A DNA stretch of 64,000 nt from Fragilaria crotonensis (GCA_022925895.1 JAKSYS010000050.1:62001-126000); one strand, 5' to 3'. Shown: positions 1 to 10,619, numbered from the stretch's first letter. Translations and numbers: made by a program. The notes: generated by a model from the sequence alone, not told the origin.

Positions 1-704
1 GATGCCTCGTCGTTGTTGAGACCGACAGCGCTTCCAGACGAGATTACCTTGGGCGGGCCTCTAGCACCAACAGTACTTCCTCCTCGTCGTCGTCCGCTTC
101 TAAAGGTGGACGGAGAAGATTTCTTTTCTTCTGAACTGGACAAGGAATCCAAAGACGAGCCTCGTTTTGATTTCTTTCTGCTGCGCCAGGACCCCTTCGA
201 CGATTTGGACCTCAGCGAACCTTCGTCAGCCTCGATAATGGCGTCCCAGGTAGGTAGTTCAGGCGCCGACGAATTTTCTACTTGTGGTACCAAGAGTGGT
301 TGTTCTTTCGGTTTCTGACGCTTTGTGGGAGAATGTGATGATGCGGTTCGCTTTGGTACGGACACCTTGATGAGATGCGAAGTTGCCTCCTCGTAGGCAG
401 GTACGAATTGCAGCGCAGCCGTCCCGATCATATCTTCCGCTGACTGTCCCTTTCGGGGTTCATGTTGAGGATGAAAGCGATATCTTTCCGGCAACGCAGA
501 ACTTGAAGGAGATTGAGACCGCACTGGGGTCGTCACCGTCGGTCCGTTTTCAAAGGACGAAGGGGAGCTACTCGGATACAGAGCAATGTCATCGTCAACA
601 CCCCATACTGAAGGAGACGGAGGCGGGGATGAATTTGCAAGCAATGCTTGCTTTTCCTTGCCAATATGCTTGGAACGATTACGACCAATCACTGGTCGTC
701 TCAT
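1..704 (-). CDS. Ser-rich, basic nuclear-type protein, 3' end cut by window edge
   Basis: The minus strand is open from an ATG at 704 to base 1 without a stop, giving at least 234 residues of a gene running off the left end. The protein is low-complexity and disordered in appearance: Ser/Pro-rich N half (SSPPPSPS, SSPSSF), then KRT, TKRQKPKEQ, a Ser-Lys-Arg stretch (SRKKSKRGSS, SSEEKKSS) and an Arg patch (GRRRGG). This suggests a nuclear, phosphorylated protein; no domain is recognised. The same frame is open upstream of the ATG (reading VREFDLDPFYHCA), so the true start is probably further upstream in the 705-1246 exon region. Function unknown. Confidence 0.6.
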   Translation of the reverse strand, partial: MRRPVIGRNRSKHIGKEKQALLANSSPPPSPSVWGVDDDIALYPSSSPSSFENGPTVTTPVRSQSPSSSALPERYRFHPQHEPRKGQSAEDMIGTAALQFVPAYEEATSHLIKVSVPKRTASSHSPTKRQKPKEQPLLVPQVENSSAPELPTWDAIIEADEGSLRSKSSKGSWRSRKKSKRGSSLDSLSSSEEKKSSPSTFRSGRRRGGSTVGARGPPKVISSGSAVGLNNDEA

Positions 705-952
705 AGCACAATGGTAAAACGGGTCCAAGTCAAACTCTCTTACCCTCGAACCTTGCGGTCAATCACCCTCGACTCCTCACTGGGATCAAATCTATAAGCC
801 CACAAGTTCTATTGAATTGAAAGTAGAAGGCTCGTCTCGTATTATCTCCTCTTCCTTTGTAGCGCTTAAACTCCGCAACGACCTGTTCCCACCGTGATGT
901 GGACACGTGAACGGAAAATGGCAAACCACCAACCGATTGGAAGCCGTTCAAC

Positions 953-1246
953 TCACCCACTGGAATTTACGGAGGTAATTTCCTGGTCGTGTTCCAAAAA
1001 ATTGTCTGACCGCATTACGAAAATGACAGCGTTGAGTCCCAAGTTTCGAGGAAAATTCGTATGTGACGATACCGTATCAGTTTTCTTGTACTGAATCGTT
1101 ACACAGGAATTTAGTCGATGCGGAAACCCAGTCTTGGGAAGGACTGTAATATTCGAGTGTTCGAAGCTGTAGAAACACGATATTTTCACTGTCTCGTTGT
1201 CAAAAGCCAATAGAAGTTTCGCTGTCATCTCCGTCATCCTACTCAT
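953..1246 (-). CDS. Probable 5' exon of the left-edge gene
   Basis: An ORF of 97 codons starts at ATG 1246 (MSRMTEMTAKLLLAFDNE) and is followed by a good donor, GTGAGT, just before its stop (about 956). It contains no low-complexity sequence and reads like an ordinary globular N-terminus. Downstream, 763-950 has further coding-like stretches in other frames that lead towards the ORF beginning at 704. The simplest model is one minus-strand gene with its first exon here, an intron, and the Ser-rich exon at 1-760. I could not settle the splice acceptor, so the join is not claimed. Family not recognised. Confidence 0.4.
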   Translation of the reverse strand: MSRMTEMTAKLLLAFDNETVKISCFYSFEHSNITVLPKTGFPHRLNSCVTIQYKKTDTVSSHTNFPRNLGLNAVIFVMRSDNFLEHDQEITSVNSSG

Positions 1247-1511
1247 GCCCGCGCCAAACTTTTCCTTCGCGAGTTGCTATAAATCCTACTGGTCGACTAC
1301 AGTGGGGCGCCAGTAGCACCTGTAGCGAGCTCGCTCCACCATGTGCGCTTCGATGGGACTCAAATCAGAAGACGACACTCCCCAAGTTCTTTTCTTGTTC
1401 CCTTGACAACTGGTGAGTTTGTTTTCAACAGAAAGCACGCATTCAGGATTCTCACTCAGTCCGCTCCGCGCTCTCCGACTCAGTTCAAATTCCTCTCATT
1501 CACAATCTAAG

Positions 1512-3307
1512 ATGACTTTGCTGCGTTCCGTTACATTTAGTCACCGGCTGTGTACGAGCAGTCGTCATTGCAATTCCAGATCGTCAATCTTCCCGGTGGC
1601 CTTCAACGACATGATGCCATCCCTGGTGGGATTGGCGAGAATGTCAACATTCGCAAGTGCTCCAGAAATTACATTCACACATGAACCGCACGCACTCCCG
1701 CAACTCAATTCCTACGTTCTCAATCTGAAAGATCCATCCGTTCAACAATCCATGGACCGGACTAACCTGCAAATACTGGAACTCGAGCGCCGTCTCGATC
1801 GAGTTCGACTCGGCGGAGGATCGACGGCCGTGGCGCGTCACATCAAACGTCACAAGCTTCTTCCTCGCGATCGCATGGAGCTCTTGGTCGACCCGGGAAC
1901 ACCTCTCTTGGAATTGTCCGCCCTTGCAGGCTACGACGATGATCCAACATTAAATTTGCCTTCGGGTGGCATTGTCACTGCGATCGGGGTCGTGGCAGGA
2001 CAACTGTGCATGATGATTGGGAATGATGCGACCGTCAAGGGTGGGACTTATCAGCCAATTACGTGTAAGAAACACTTGCGTGCACAAGAAATTGCGTTGG
2101 AAAATCATTTGCCTTGCATTTACCTTGTCGACTCGGGCGGTGCCTATTTGCCGCGACAAGCTGAAGTGTTTCCAGATCGCGACCACTTTGGTCGTATCTT
2201 TTACAATCAAGCAACACTAAGTTCCAAGAATATACCGCAAATTGCAGTAGTGTGTGGTAGCTGCACGGCTGGAGGGGCCTACGTGCCGAGCATGAGTGAT
2301 GAGACCATCATGGTACAGGGAAACGGTACCATCTTCTTGGGAGGCCCGCCACTGGTCAAGGCAGCGATTGGTGAAATCGTCACGGCCGAAGAACTCGGTG
2401 GTGCGCATGTGCATTGCACTGTGTCGGGAGTGTCCGATCATTTGGCTAGGAACGAGCAAGAAGCAATGCTCAAGGCTCGTGATATTGTCGCCTCATTGGG
2501 TCGACCGCCAATGCCTTCCTTGCCCGAATACGAGGAACCGCTTTTTGACCCAAAGGAATTGCGAGGTGTCTTGCCGTTCGACGCCAAACAACCCATGGAT
2601 GTTCGCATGGTCTTGGCACGTATTTTGGATGCCTCGGCCTTTCATGAGTTCAAGGAAAGCTATGGAACGACGTTGGTCTGTGGCTTCGGCAGGATTATGG
2701 GTCAACAGGTCGGTATTGTCGCCAACAATGGCATTCTTTTTCAGAAAGTGCCTTGAAGGGCGCCCACTTCATTCAACTCTGTTGTCAACGAGGCATTCCA
2801 ATTGTCTTCTTGCAAAATATTACTGGATTTATTGTTGGCAAGAAATACGAGCACGAGGGAATAGCAAAGAACGGTGCTAAGTTGGTAACGGCTGTCGCCA
2901 CAGCGAAGGTCCCCAAGATTACAGTCATTCTGGGAGGTAGCTACGGGGCTGGAAATTATGGAATGTGCGGTCGAGCTTACAGTCCACGCTTTTTGTACAT
3001 GTGGCCTGGAGCTAAGATTGGAGTAATGGGTGGAGAGCAGGCTGCAAGCGTGTTGAGTACGATTCAGAGGGACAGTATGGAAGCTCGAGGTGAGGAGTGG
3101 TCGGCAGAAGACGAGGCAGCCTTTCAACGACCCATTCTTAAAAAGTACGATGAGGAGAATTCGGCGTATTTTTCGACATCGAGATTGTGGGACGATGGAA
3201 TTATCGACCCTGCAGACACGAGAATGGTTCTTGGATGTTCGCTGGCAGTGGCAAGGCGCGTAGGATGTGAACCCAACGAGACCAAGTTTGGTGTTTTCCG
3301 AATGTAG
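1512..3307 (+). CDS. MCC2: 3-methylcrotonyl-CoA carboxylase beta subunit (one frame slip)
   Basis: Carboxyltransferase (beta) subunit of 3-methylcrotonyl-CoA carboxylase, the biotin enzyme of mitochondrial leucine breakdown; it transfers CO2 from biotin to methylcrotonyl-CoA. ATG 1512 gives about 598 residues, close to the family's 560-590. The N-terminus ([17 protein letters not shown]) is Arg/Ser-rich with no acidic residues, as in a mitochondrial presequence. Family landmarks include [58 protein letters not shown] and the C-terminal [13 protein letters not shown]. The frame breaks once, at the T run 2737-2741, inside the conserved [16 protein letters not shown] junction; one extra T restores the family sequence exactly. 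A 36-nt GT-AG intron there is excluded because it would remove conserved residues. Probably a base-calling deletion. No biotin-carboxylase (alpha) gene is nearby. Confidence 0.93.
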
Positions 3308-4041
3308 AAAGCGAGACAAACGAGTGTTGACTCGTCAAATTGAAGTCAACTCCGGTACTGCGACTCCGGAGTACGTACTGTAGACGCTCCAGAAAGCGAT
3401 GATGATGATCGTTCGGGGGTCGGTGGACCGCGGTTGCTGCAACCCTTTGTTGGAAAGCACGAATCAAAAATCCCACTACAAGAGCATTCTTCGTTAGCAT
3501 TCCGAGTCCCAGGTACAATGCGTACAGTACTGGCGTTCCGAAGGCTGACGGCTGAGCACTGGCGCGTGCCTGTGAGAGGAATCGGAGTACCTGGTACGTA
3601 GTACAGTACTAGTACTGTACGTGATATAAGCTGCTTACTGTGATGATTTTTTTATGTGTGTCGCTAATATCTGGATTACTGGAGTACTGTGCACTGTGCA
3701 CTATGCACGAAATCTTGTGCATTGTGGACATACCGTATGCATACAGTCTTATCGTCTCAGATTACATTCATGTACTCTACTGTCGTAGCAGCAGAGTAGC
3801 AGACAAAAATCGGGCATCGTGTGTTCGCGGGCGGCCGTGCAAATATTATTAAAGCGTGCGTGAACTTAAAAAACACGGAAGGGAATGCTACCTGGTACAC
3901 TGAATACGTAGACCGACGTGGAGCTTAGAAAAGACTTTCGTGCCCATGGAATCCATTCCAAACTGATTCTCGCACAATTAATCAACTTCGATATCTAGTC
4001 GCCGCTCCACTATTCCATTTCAAAAAAAAGGCAGCAACACG
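3308..4041. other. Intergenic, GTAC-rich
   Basis: No gene is supported. About 3500-3660 is dense in GTAC words (tgcgtacagtac, tagtacagtactagtactgtacg). 3980-4041 is the likely 5' UTR of the next gene, with an A run at 4022-4029. Confidence 0.5.
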
Positions 4042-4731
4042 ATGGGTTTCATGGATAGTGTTCAAAATGCAGGCCTTAGGGCCAGATTGAACGGTGAGAT
4101 TCTCTTGATTGATCGCGATTTGGTTGCTCGCAAGAAACTGTTCGGCGTCGAAATCTATGACGCCATCGACGTGATTGAAAAGAAGAACAAGACCGCTATC
4201 CTTTCGACCCCCAATCTCTTCAAGGGCATCGAAGCACAGATTAAGGAGCCCCTGGAAGTTTGTCGCAACGATATTCGCCTCATGGAAGGTGACAAGGCCT
4301 CCAAGGAGTCCGAACAGACGCACCTTGAAGTGAAACGCGAACGCGAAACCAAATCCAACATTGGAACTTGGGTGTCTCGTTCCAGCACGGACGCCAAATT
4401 GACCGTCGAAATCGCATTTTTGGAACGTCAAATCAAAATCCGCAAGGAAAAGTTTGGCCTTGACATTTGGGACATTGTCGCTCAACCCACTTCCCTCGTG
4501 GAAAACATCACCACGGAAACGAAGAAGGAGGCAGGTTTGGGCAAAGTGGCCGGTGCTATGGGAGGTCTTGCCAAGGGAGTCACGTCGAAGATTGCTGTTG
4601 GTTTGGGTAAGTTGTCAAGCGACGAACGCGCGATTCAAGAAATTGTGGACAAGGCTAAGGAGGAAGTCACTTTCCTGGAACGAAGCAAGTCCCGAAAGCT
4701 CGACATCATTGGAAACTTGGGGTCAAAGTAG
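4042..4731 (+). CDS. Conserved-looking soluble coiled-coil protein, unknown function
   Basis: An intact 229-residue ORF with a clean ATG (MGFMDSVQNAGLRARLNGE) and A-rich upstream context. The protein is charged and mostly helical, with no signal peptide. It contains two related blocks: LVARKKLFGVEIYDAI (about residues 28-43) and IKIRKEKFGLDIWDIV (about 131-146), both followed by helical segments. This suggests an internal duplication around an F-G-x-(E/D)-I-(Y/W)-D core. A Gly/Ala-rich stretch (KVAGAMGGLAKGVTSK) lies near residues 170-185. I recall similar K-FG-x-x-YD proteins in stramenopiles, but this is memory, not a search. Function unknown. Confidence 0.75.
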   Translation: MGFMDSVQNAGLRARLNGEILLIDRDLVARKKLFGVEIYDAIDVIEKKNKTAILSTPNLFKGIEAQIKEPLEVCRNDIRLMEGDKASKESEQTHLEVKRERETKSNIGTWVSRSSTDAKLTVEIAFLERQIKIRKEKFGLDIWDIVAQPTSLVENITTETKKEAGLGKVAGAMGGLAKGVTSKIAVGLGKLSSDERAIQEIVDKAKEEVTFLERSKSRKLDIIGNLGSK

Positions 4732-5411
4732 AATCCAAGCTTTGTGTAACAATTAGGAGGATGCATTTTTTGACAGCGTTGCCAACAGGATTTGTCGCAC
4801 CCCTCCGCGTAGCTATGTGCCCGATGCCGAGCAAGTGAATGCATCAAAGTGACATCGAACATGTATGCTTCATACACTGTTTACATCCTTTCGGGATTTG
4901 GAATCGCTCTGCGCGTTTTCCTGCTTCAGCACATTGGACAGATGTGAAAACCAGCGATCATGCTCACAAAATCCTCCTTGATTCGGGTAACCTTTAGCGT
5001 TGAAGTTGAATCCATTTCTGTGTATATTGTATATTCTAGTGCGGATAGGCCAGCATGCTTGATGACTGGTAATAGCGTTCTCAAGAAAGAAATATCTTCA
5101 TTACAACTACTGGAGTACTCCAGTGCTTCAGACCCCAGACTAGAGATGATAACAGGGTAATTACGCTGATGAGTCCTCTCTACTTGGAGGCCTCTCCTTA
5201 ACTCGCTCCTCGGTGTGCCCTACGGTACGTACTTGTACAACTACCCTACTGGTACTGTAGTGAAGTACCACTTCTCGGGACTACCGTCTAGTAGAGAGTA
5301 CAACTACTGTCGTATATACAGACTGCAGACGACCAGCACTCGATTGCATCGGGACATGTGATCGTTGACATATATCACGTCGTCCCTCTGTTGTGGCGCT
5401 TCTTCCATACC
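4732..5411. other. Intergenic, GTAC-rich
   Basis: No gene is supported. 5105-5290 holds palindromic GTAC words (ctggagtactccag, tacggtacgtacttgtac). A small ORF at 4960-5160 looks random. Confidence 0.45.
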
Positions 5412-5971
5412 ATGTCTCTTGATGGCTCGTTCGAGGCGTACGAAGAAGAATTTCAATTGCTAACGAGTCAAATTCAACGTCGCCTCGGATCACATGGCAA
5501 CGCGATCGAGCATGGTTTGCTGTCGGGGCAGTTTTCCCAATGCGATTCACTCTTGAAGCAAATGAGCATCGATGTAAGAAACCGTAACGAGTCGGAGAAG
5601 GAAGAGCTTCTTTCCAGAGTAACACTCTATAGGATTCAGCTCCATGCTCTCAAGCAGCACTCCGGAGAAACACGAACCGAGAAAATGCGTGGGGAACTCG
5701 GTTGAGCGAGGTGCCAGAGAGCACGTTGAAACAAAATAACAATCCAGAGGAAGGCCTGTCTACCCGAGCGAAACTGAATAAACAAAACGAAACCCTGGAG
5801 CGAGCACGGCGAACTCTGGCGGACACGGAAGAGACCGCTGGCGTGATATCAGAAGAGCTACATCGGAATCGAAGCACAATCGAGCAATCGCACAAACAAG
5901 TAGCAGAATTGTCCGGCTTGACCAACGATGCGAGTAGAATCCTGTCCCGAATGAAGAAGCGATGGTTTTAG
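5412..5971 (+). CDS. Vti1-like Qb-SNARE, frame-slipped and without visible membrane anchor
   Basis: The start MSLDGSFEAYEEEFQLLTSQ resembles the Vti1 N-terminal three-helix domain. A single-base slip at the G run 5691-5694 separates it from the second half in another frame. That half carries a SNARE-like heptad region from about 5760 (LNKQNETLERARRTLADTEE), then GVISEELHRNRSTIEQSH and ending ASRILSRMKKRW. Vti1 acts as a Qb-SNARE in Golgi-endosome-vacuole fusion. With the slip repaired the length is about 186 residues; the family usually has about 215-230 including a C-terminal membrane anchor. No hydrophobic tail follows in any frame up to about 6120, so either the last exon is missed or this is a truncated copy. 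The slip is in the same direction as others in the window. Confidence 0.6.
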
Positions 5972-6929
5972 GAAGAAAGGTCCAAGGATGGTTGCAACTA
6001 ACCGAGGGGAATGCACCTGGAAGCTACCGGTAGATGGCTTTGATCGATTTCAGCCAAGGACCCCGATTACTATTTTTTTCAGTTTTGTACATGCACATGG
6101 GCTGTACAAGACCTAGTCAAGTATCAGATGGAGGAGGGACATGGGCATGATTAAATCTTGAAATTTTGAATCGGTGGTGTCACGTGCGAGTGTTTTGGCA
6201 CAGATGAAATCATGCGTAGCATCACACCCCGCTTGAAGCGAGCGGCCACCCACTTCTATGAAATTTCGAAAACAGCGTTGCATTTAAATCCATGAATTCT
6301 TTCTTGAATCATTGGAGAACTGAATTTTTCGGAATAAGTTCCGTCCGTTCCGTTGTCACATACTTCTGGCGTCGTGGGAGTGTCCATCCTTTTTCAAAAA
6401 ATAGTGTTAAGTCTGAATCGACAAGACCAGGTCTTGAGATTGTAATTGAAAAATTGAATCGCATGATCGTTGGTGTTCAAGCGTTGCGATTTGCGTATTG
6501 GAATTCTCAATTCCGTCGAGTCGATGGGTGCTATTGGTAGGCATCATTTTCAGGAAAAGTATGTGCGGCCTTTCAAAGCTGATCGGAAAGGATTTTCTTC
6601 ACTCCAAGGAATTTCCACTGGCGCGCCAACTTGGCAATCTCGCGCCGCTTGCCTACTAAAAATTCGGATAACCGTTTTTACGGTTATCTTGATTAATTGG
6701 CCACGTCATTTTTGAAATCTACGGATGTTGCCGACATTCGAATCCCACCACATCAACAAATTTATGCACTTTTCGTGTGCTGTAGAGTGGAAATGCCACA
6801 TCACCTTTTTTCTCTGCTTCTTTTTGTCTTATCTCTCCTCGACCATTTGAGTTGGAGTACAATCTGGAGGGGTAAACTTGCTGAACATATCTCTTTGACC
6901 GCAAGAAATTCTTGTGTTGTCTCTTCAGC
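5972..6929. other. Intergenic, no gene seen
   Basis: Small ORFs at 6292-6540, 6470-6715 and 6697-6963 have no family resemblance and no supporting context. T-rich and AT-rich patches are present (6066-6085, 6655-6690). The 3' part is presumably the promoter and 5' UTR of the hydrolase gene starting at 6930. Confidence 0.5.
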
Positions 6930-7928
6930 ATGGTTCCCACATCAACGATTCTCCTCCTGTTAGCGACGCGCTACTGCGCTGCGTTTTCGGCAATCGCAGT
7001 CCCTGGTGCTGTGAACCGTTCACCGCTTGCTGGCTTTGATTATTCAACGAACGACAAAATCCCTTGGAGCCAGGATGGATACCAAACTTGGAAGTGGAAT
7101 GATCATGACATTAACTACATTGAGATGGGGGATTCCTCCAAACCTCCACTTCTCCTTATTCACGGCTTTGGAGCCTCAGCGTATCATTTTCGCTATAACA
7201 TCCCTGTCCTGGCTCGAGATTATCATGTCTTCGCCTTCGACATGCTCGGCTTTGGCTTGTCCAGCAAACCGATCCAAGAATATCCCGCAGAAGTATGGCG
7301 CGATCAAACTGTGGCTTTTATTCGAGATGTTATCGGCAAGCCCGTCACTGTCGCCGGCAACTCCTTGGGCGGCTTCACCGCACTCTATGCGGCTGCATCC
7401 CTCCCGGATCTGATTCCCGCATGCATCTTGCTCAATTCGGCAGGCAGCTTTCGAAATCCAGAAGCCCAAGTTAAAGCGCCACCTCCAGCATGGTTGCAAT
7501 CGATCCAAAATTCCTTGGAACGATTCGTGATCGGTTTGTCGTTTTTATATACCAAACAACCCTCTAGGATTCAAGAGGTTTTGAAACAAGTTTACCCTGT
7601 ATCGTCGGACCAGGTCGATGACGAGTTGGTCGAATCGATTCGAATACCATCACTAGACCCGAACGCTCCCGAAGTCTTCTTCCAAGTTGTTTCCAAATCA
7701 ACCAAACGGCAAACGTTCGTCGATGACTTGTTGGAGAGGATTGAATGCCCCGTCCTGCTATGCTGGGGGGAACGGGATCCATGGATTCGACCTGCGGCGG
7801 CAGACAAGATGGAAAAAATCTATGCAAACTGTAAGCGGGTTTCAATCGATGCTGGACACTGCCCTCATGACGAAGCACCCGCAGCGGTGAACGCTGCCAT
7901 TCGAGAGTTTATGGACGGACTGAACTGA
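6930..7928 (+). CDS. Plastid-type alpha/beta hydrolase, pheophytinase/chlorophyll dephytylase-like
   Basis: A 332-residue alpha/beta hydrolase. The first about 20 residues (MVPTSTILLLLATRYCAAF) form a signal peptide ending in a CAAF-SA junction. Phe after the cleavage site is the diatom plastid-import signal, so the mature enzyme should act in the plastid. The fold is clear: HG oxyanion motif (LLLIHGFGAS), nucleophile elbow GNSLGG, acid GERDPW and catalytic His in DAGHCPHDEAP. GNSLGG together with GHCPHDE-P is characteristic of plant pheophytinase (PPH) and CLD1 dephytylase, which remove the phytol tail from chlorophyll pigments; related haloalkane dehalogenase-like enzymes are alternatives. 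I chose ATG 6930 because the longer frame needs a TTG. The role in chlorophyll turnover is inferred from motifs. Confidence 0.85.
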   Translation: MVPTSTILLLLATRYCAAFSAIAVPGAVNRSPLAGFDYSTNDKIPWSQDGYQTWKWNDHDINYIEMGDSSKPPLLLIHGFGASAYHFRYNIPVLARDYHVFAFDMLGFGLSSKPIQEYPAEVWRDQTVAFIRDVIGKPVTVAGNSLGGFTALYAAASLPDLIPACILLNSAGSFRNPEAQVKAPPPAWLQSIQNSLERFVIGLSFLYTKQPSRIQEVLKQVYPVSSDQVDDELVESIRIPSLDPNAPEVFFQVVSKSTKRQTFVDDLLERIECPVLLCWGERDPWIRPAAADKMEKIYANCKRVSIDAGHCPHDEAPAAVNAAIREFMDGLN

Positions 7929-8329
7929 GGGGTATCCTAGATTAGTTGTCACAATATGTGTATAGAACATTTCAGTGATATGGGTGCAACGCAAAAGCGC
8001 AGTGGAAACTGCAAAAGCATAGGGGGCAAGCCGACTACTGCGACAAGGTTTTGCCAAGTCTGTTGAATTCGATGCACTGTTGCACACTCTTGTTCCGAAA
8101 TCGTCCTCACCTCTTTCCCAGCCGTGGGCTGGGCATCTAGTCAGGCCCTTTACTGCAGACAGGGTCGAGAATGTCATATTTCAGATCAATTACTCGGCTT
8201 CATTATTAACTCAAAAATCGAATTCCGAGCTACGGTACATTGTACCAAGTAATTTCCCAAGTACGCAGTATTGTCGTTACAATTTTAGTTCATGCTTCAT
8301 GCTATGCATACATGCTTCTAACAGGTGGT
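7929..8329. other. Intergenic, no gene seen
   Basis: 3' flank of the hydrolase gene up to the MITE target site. No coding support on either strand. Confidence 0.4.
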
Positions 8330-8942
8330 CCTGTACCTATCGTTGTGTTTGTTTAATTGCTGTTTAAAACACCCTGTTTTAAACAGCTGTTTAAAACAAC
8401 TTTTTTTTCCAAAAAAAACAATTTGTTTAATTGAAATCTAGGTTAGGGTTAAGGTTTTACGGTTATGATGCGGTTTTTTCATTGACAAGTCTCATTGCTC
8501 ATCACACAACTATACTGTTTATAGGTTGAAACAGCATCAAAATGCAGAACATCAGTTAAGTGATGCATGTGAGACAATTCAATAGATTTTGATTCAAGAA
8601 TGGTGAGACGAAAGGATGTCATCAGTGGTGGACACTTAGGGGATCCATACCATTCAGTTGGTGGGATACCTGCATGCAACAAGGCAGAGTATTGTCAGGC
8701 ATAAGTGCAAATATAAGTTCATGCTGATTAGTCCTTAGGGCTCCTTTCTATCTTGGTTATCCTTGTTGTCTTGTTCTCAAGGCTTTGAACCGTATTGATT
8801 GGTGGTCTACTCCGAGTACTTGACTACTTGGAGTACTGTAGTACTTACTACTGTGAACTGTTGGTGTTTTAAACAAAGTTGTTTTAAACTGTTAAACAAA
8901 ATCAAAATCTGAATTTGTTTAAAACACAACGATACCTGTACC
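8330..8942. mobile_element. hAT-like non-autonomous DNA element (MITE) with 8-bp target duplication
   Basis: A 597-bp element spans 8338-8934. Its ends are inverted: left TATCGTTGTGTTT, right AAACACAACGATA (13 bp perfect). It is flanked exactly by the 8-bp direct repeat CCTGTACC (8330-8337 and 8935-8942). An 8-bp duplication with short inverted ends is typical of hAT transposons. The subterminal regions are full of TTTAAAC/GTTTAAA words (8355-8400, 8868-8925) that could act as transposase binding sites or form hairpins. A telomere-like GGTTAGGGTT lies at about 8442. The only internal ORF (8479-8682, minus) shows no recognisable transposase, so the copy would depend on a transposase elsewhere. 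The perfect duplication suggests a fairly recent insertion. Confidence 0.75.
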
Positions 8943-9351
8943 AAAACACCAACAAGCGACAACTCCATTGATCTCTCGTACAAGTATCGGAGTTCTAGTA
9001 CTAGTACCGTACTCCATCAACTACAGTAGCACAGCGCCGTATCGAATATCTAATAGCTTTGTTAGGGGTATGGCTTTTCGCCTGTCCTCTCTAGAGCTTC
9101 CCAACAAGATTCGATCCACTTCGGTCTGCTTCGAACTTCGAACAAGCACCGGAATAGCCGATGCTGATGTGATAGCAGTACTGGTACCACAGTACAAGCA
9201 CATTTGCCTTGTAGAACTGGTACTTGTACCAGGTACAGTACTGCACCATCTTGCGATGGATGCTTATTTCATCAATTAGACTTGCAACTCGCAACGAGGA
9301 GCTCCGGCATTACCATTCGTCGTTACTTCTCTGACAGAAACACCATACATC
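8943..9351. other. Intergenic, GTAC-rich
   Basis: 8980-9250 contains clustered GTAC words (gttctagtactagtaccgtac, ggtacttgtaccaggtacagtac). No gene is supported; 9260-9351 is the likely 5' UTR of the proteasome gene. Confidence 0.45.
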
Positions 9352-10118
9352 ATGGATACCGTGCTTGCTGTTCAATACGAAGGAGGAGGTGAGTGCGACG
9401 GAAAGCCAGAATGACACAGCTTGCGGGGCCCGCATTTCGCGCTTGAATGAAATCGAAGCAAGTTTCGACAAAGTGATGATGACTAACACAACTTCAAACC
9501 AAATCCTTGTTGCTATTCCCGTCATCACGTCGCTTCAACAACATTCACATAGTCGTTCTCGCTGCGGATCAATCGAATGCACGTTCCATTATTACCTATC
9601 AGTCAAATCTTGATAAGATCAAGTCCCTGACTTCTCACAGCGCCATGGGCGTGGCCGGTCCCAACTGTGACTTGGTCAACTTTACCGAATATATCGCCAA
9701 AAACTTGGCCTTGTACGAGTTTTCGCACGATGGGCTCAAGTTATCCACCAAGGCACAAGCCAATTTCTGTCGCAGCGAACTGGCGGCGGCATTGAGAAAG
9801 GGTCCTTATCAAGTCAATCTCTTGTTGGCAGGATATGACGACAAGGAAGGACCATCTCTGTATTTTTTGGATTATATGGCGTCTCTTCAGAAAGTGAAGT
9901 ACGGGGCGCATGGGCATGCCAGTAGCTTCTGCTTGAGTACTATGGATCGCGAGACGAAACCAGGAATGACGGAGGCGGATGCGCTGGAGATTATTGATCA
10001 CTGTATTCACGAGATTCATGTTCGTTTCCTCATCAATCAACCCAACTTCATGGTCAAGATTATTGATAAGGATGGTGTTCGAGTGGCCAAGTTTGGTGGC
10101 GATCCAGCGAATTCTTAA
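9352..10118 (+). CDS. PSMB2: 20S proteasome subunit beta type 2 (beta 4), one intron
   Basis: Exon 1 is 9352-9388 (MDTVLAVQYEGG), donor GTGAGT at 9389. Exon 2 is 9553-10118 after an acceptor CATAG, joined in phase 1 to read VVLAADQSNARS. The 200-residue product aligns with eukaryotic PSMB2 throughout: GVAGPNCDLVNFTEYIAKN, YQVNLLLAGYD, GPSLYFLDYMASL, HGHASSFCLSTMDR and VKIIDKDGVR. This subunit sits in the beta ring of the 20S core and is not proteolytic; as expected there is no propeptide and no catalytic N-terminal Thr. The 164-bp intron was missed by simple ORF calling because exon 1 is only 37 nt. Expression should be constitutive and co-ordinated with other proteasome genes. Confidence 0.93.
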
Positions 10119-10619
10119 TTATATTAGAAATGATCCTTGGGATGGATTGTGAATTGCTAGAGGTCTGTTCTGACAGCGTGTTATCATCATATGTTCGATA
10201 CATCCACAACATGTCAGCTACACCATTTCAACCAGCATTGCTCGACAACGCATTTGGCAAAAGGGGGTAGTATCTCATTCTCACTCGACTTCGATTGTTC
10301 CACATCAAAGCCCTTTTGACAACAGGAGTAGTGTTGTACTCCCTTCAGTGGGGTTGATTTACTCCAAGTCAAGTTGTTCCATCACTACTGTCATGCTACT
10401 ATGATACAAGCCACGAGTACTCCGTACAAGAGGACGTTGCTACATACTCCAGTACAAGTACAAGTCTTACAAGTTACAAGTACTGATCTAGAGTACAGTA
10501 CCAGTACCTACAGTACCGATAGTAGGTTCCAATTTGACGTGAAGTGACGGGTAGTACTTGTACCAGTAGTAGGGAGTAGGCCTCCGTGCATTGCTCCGCA
10601 ACTTGACGATTCGACAGCA
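10119..10619. other. Intergenic, GTAC-rich
   Basis: 10410-10570 is dense in GTAC words (gtacaagtacaag, agagtacagtaccagtacc). No gene is seen. Confidence 0.45.

Noticed and set aside
690-760. tRNA-like A-box (TAGCACAATGG) with a nearby TCGAACC
   Set aside because: The B-box is in the wrong orientation and no cloverleaf or acceptor stem can be drawn; the region reads as coding on the minus strand.
2706-2741. 36-bp GT-AG intron in MCC beta
   Set aside because: It would remove conserved NNGILF residues; a one-base slip in the T run explains the break better.
2217-2880. Overlapping ORFs on both strands inside MCC beta
   Set aside because: Shadows of a strongly conserved plus-strand enzyme.
8440-8460. 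Telomere repeat (TTAGGG-like)
   Set aside because: A single word within a MITE; no array.
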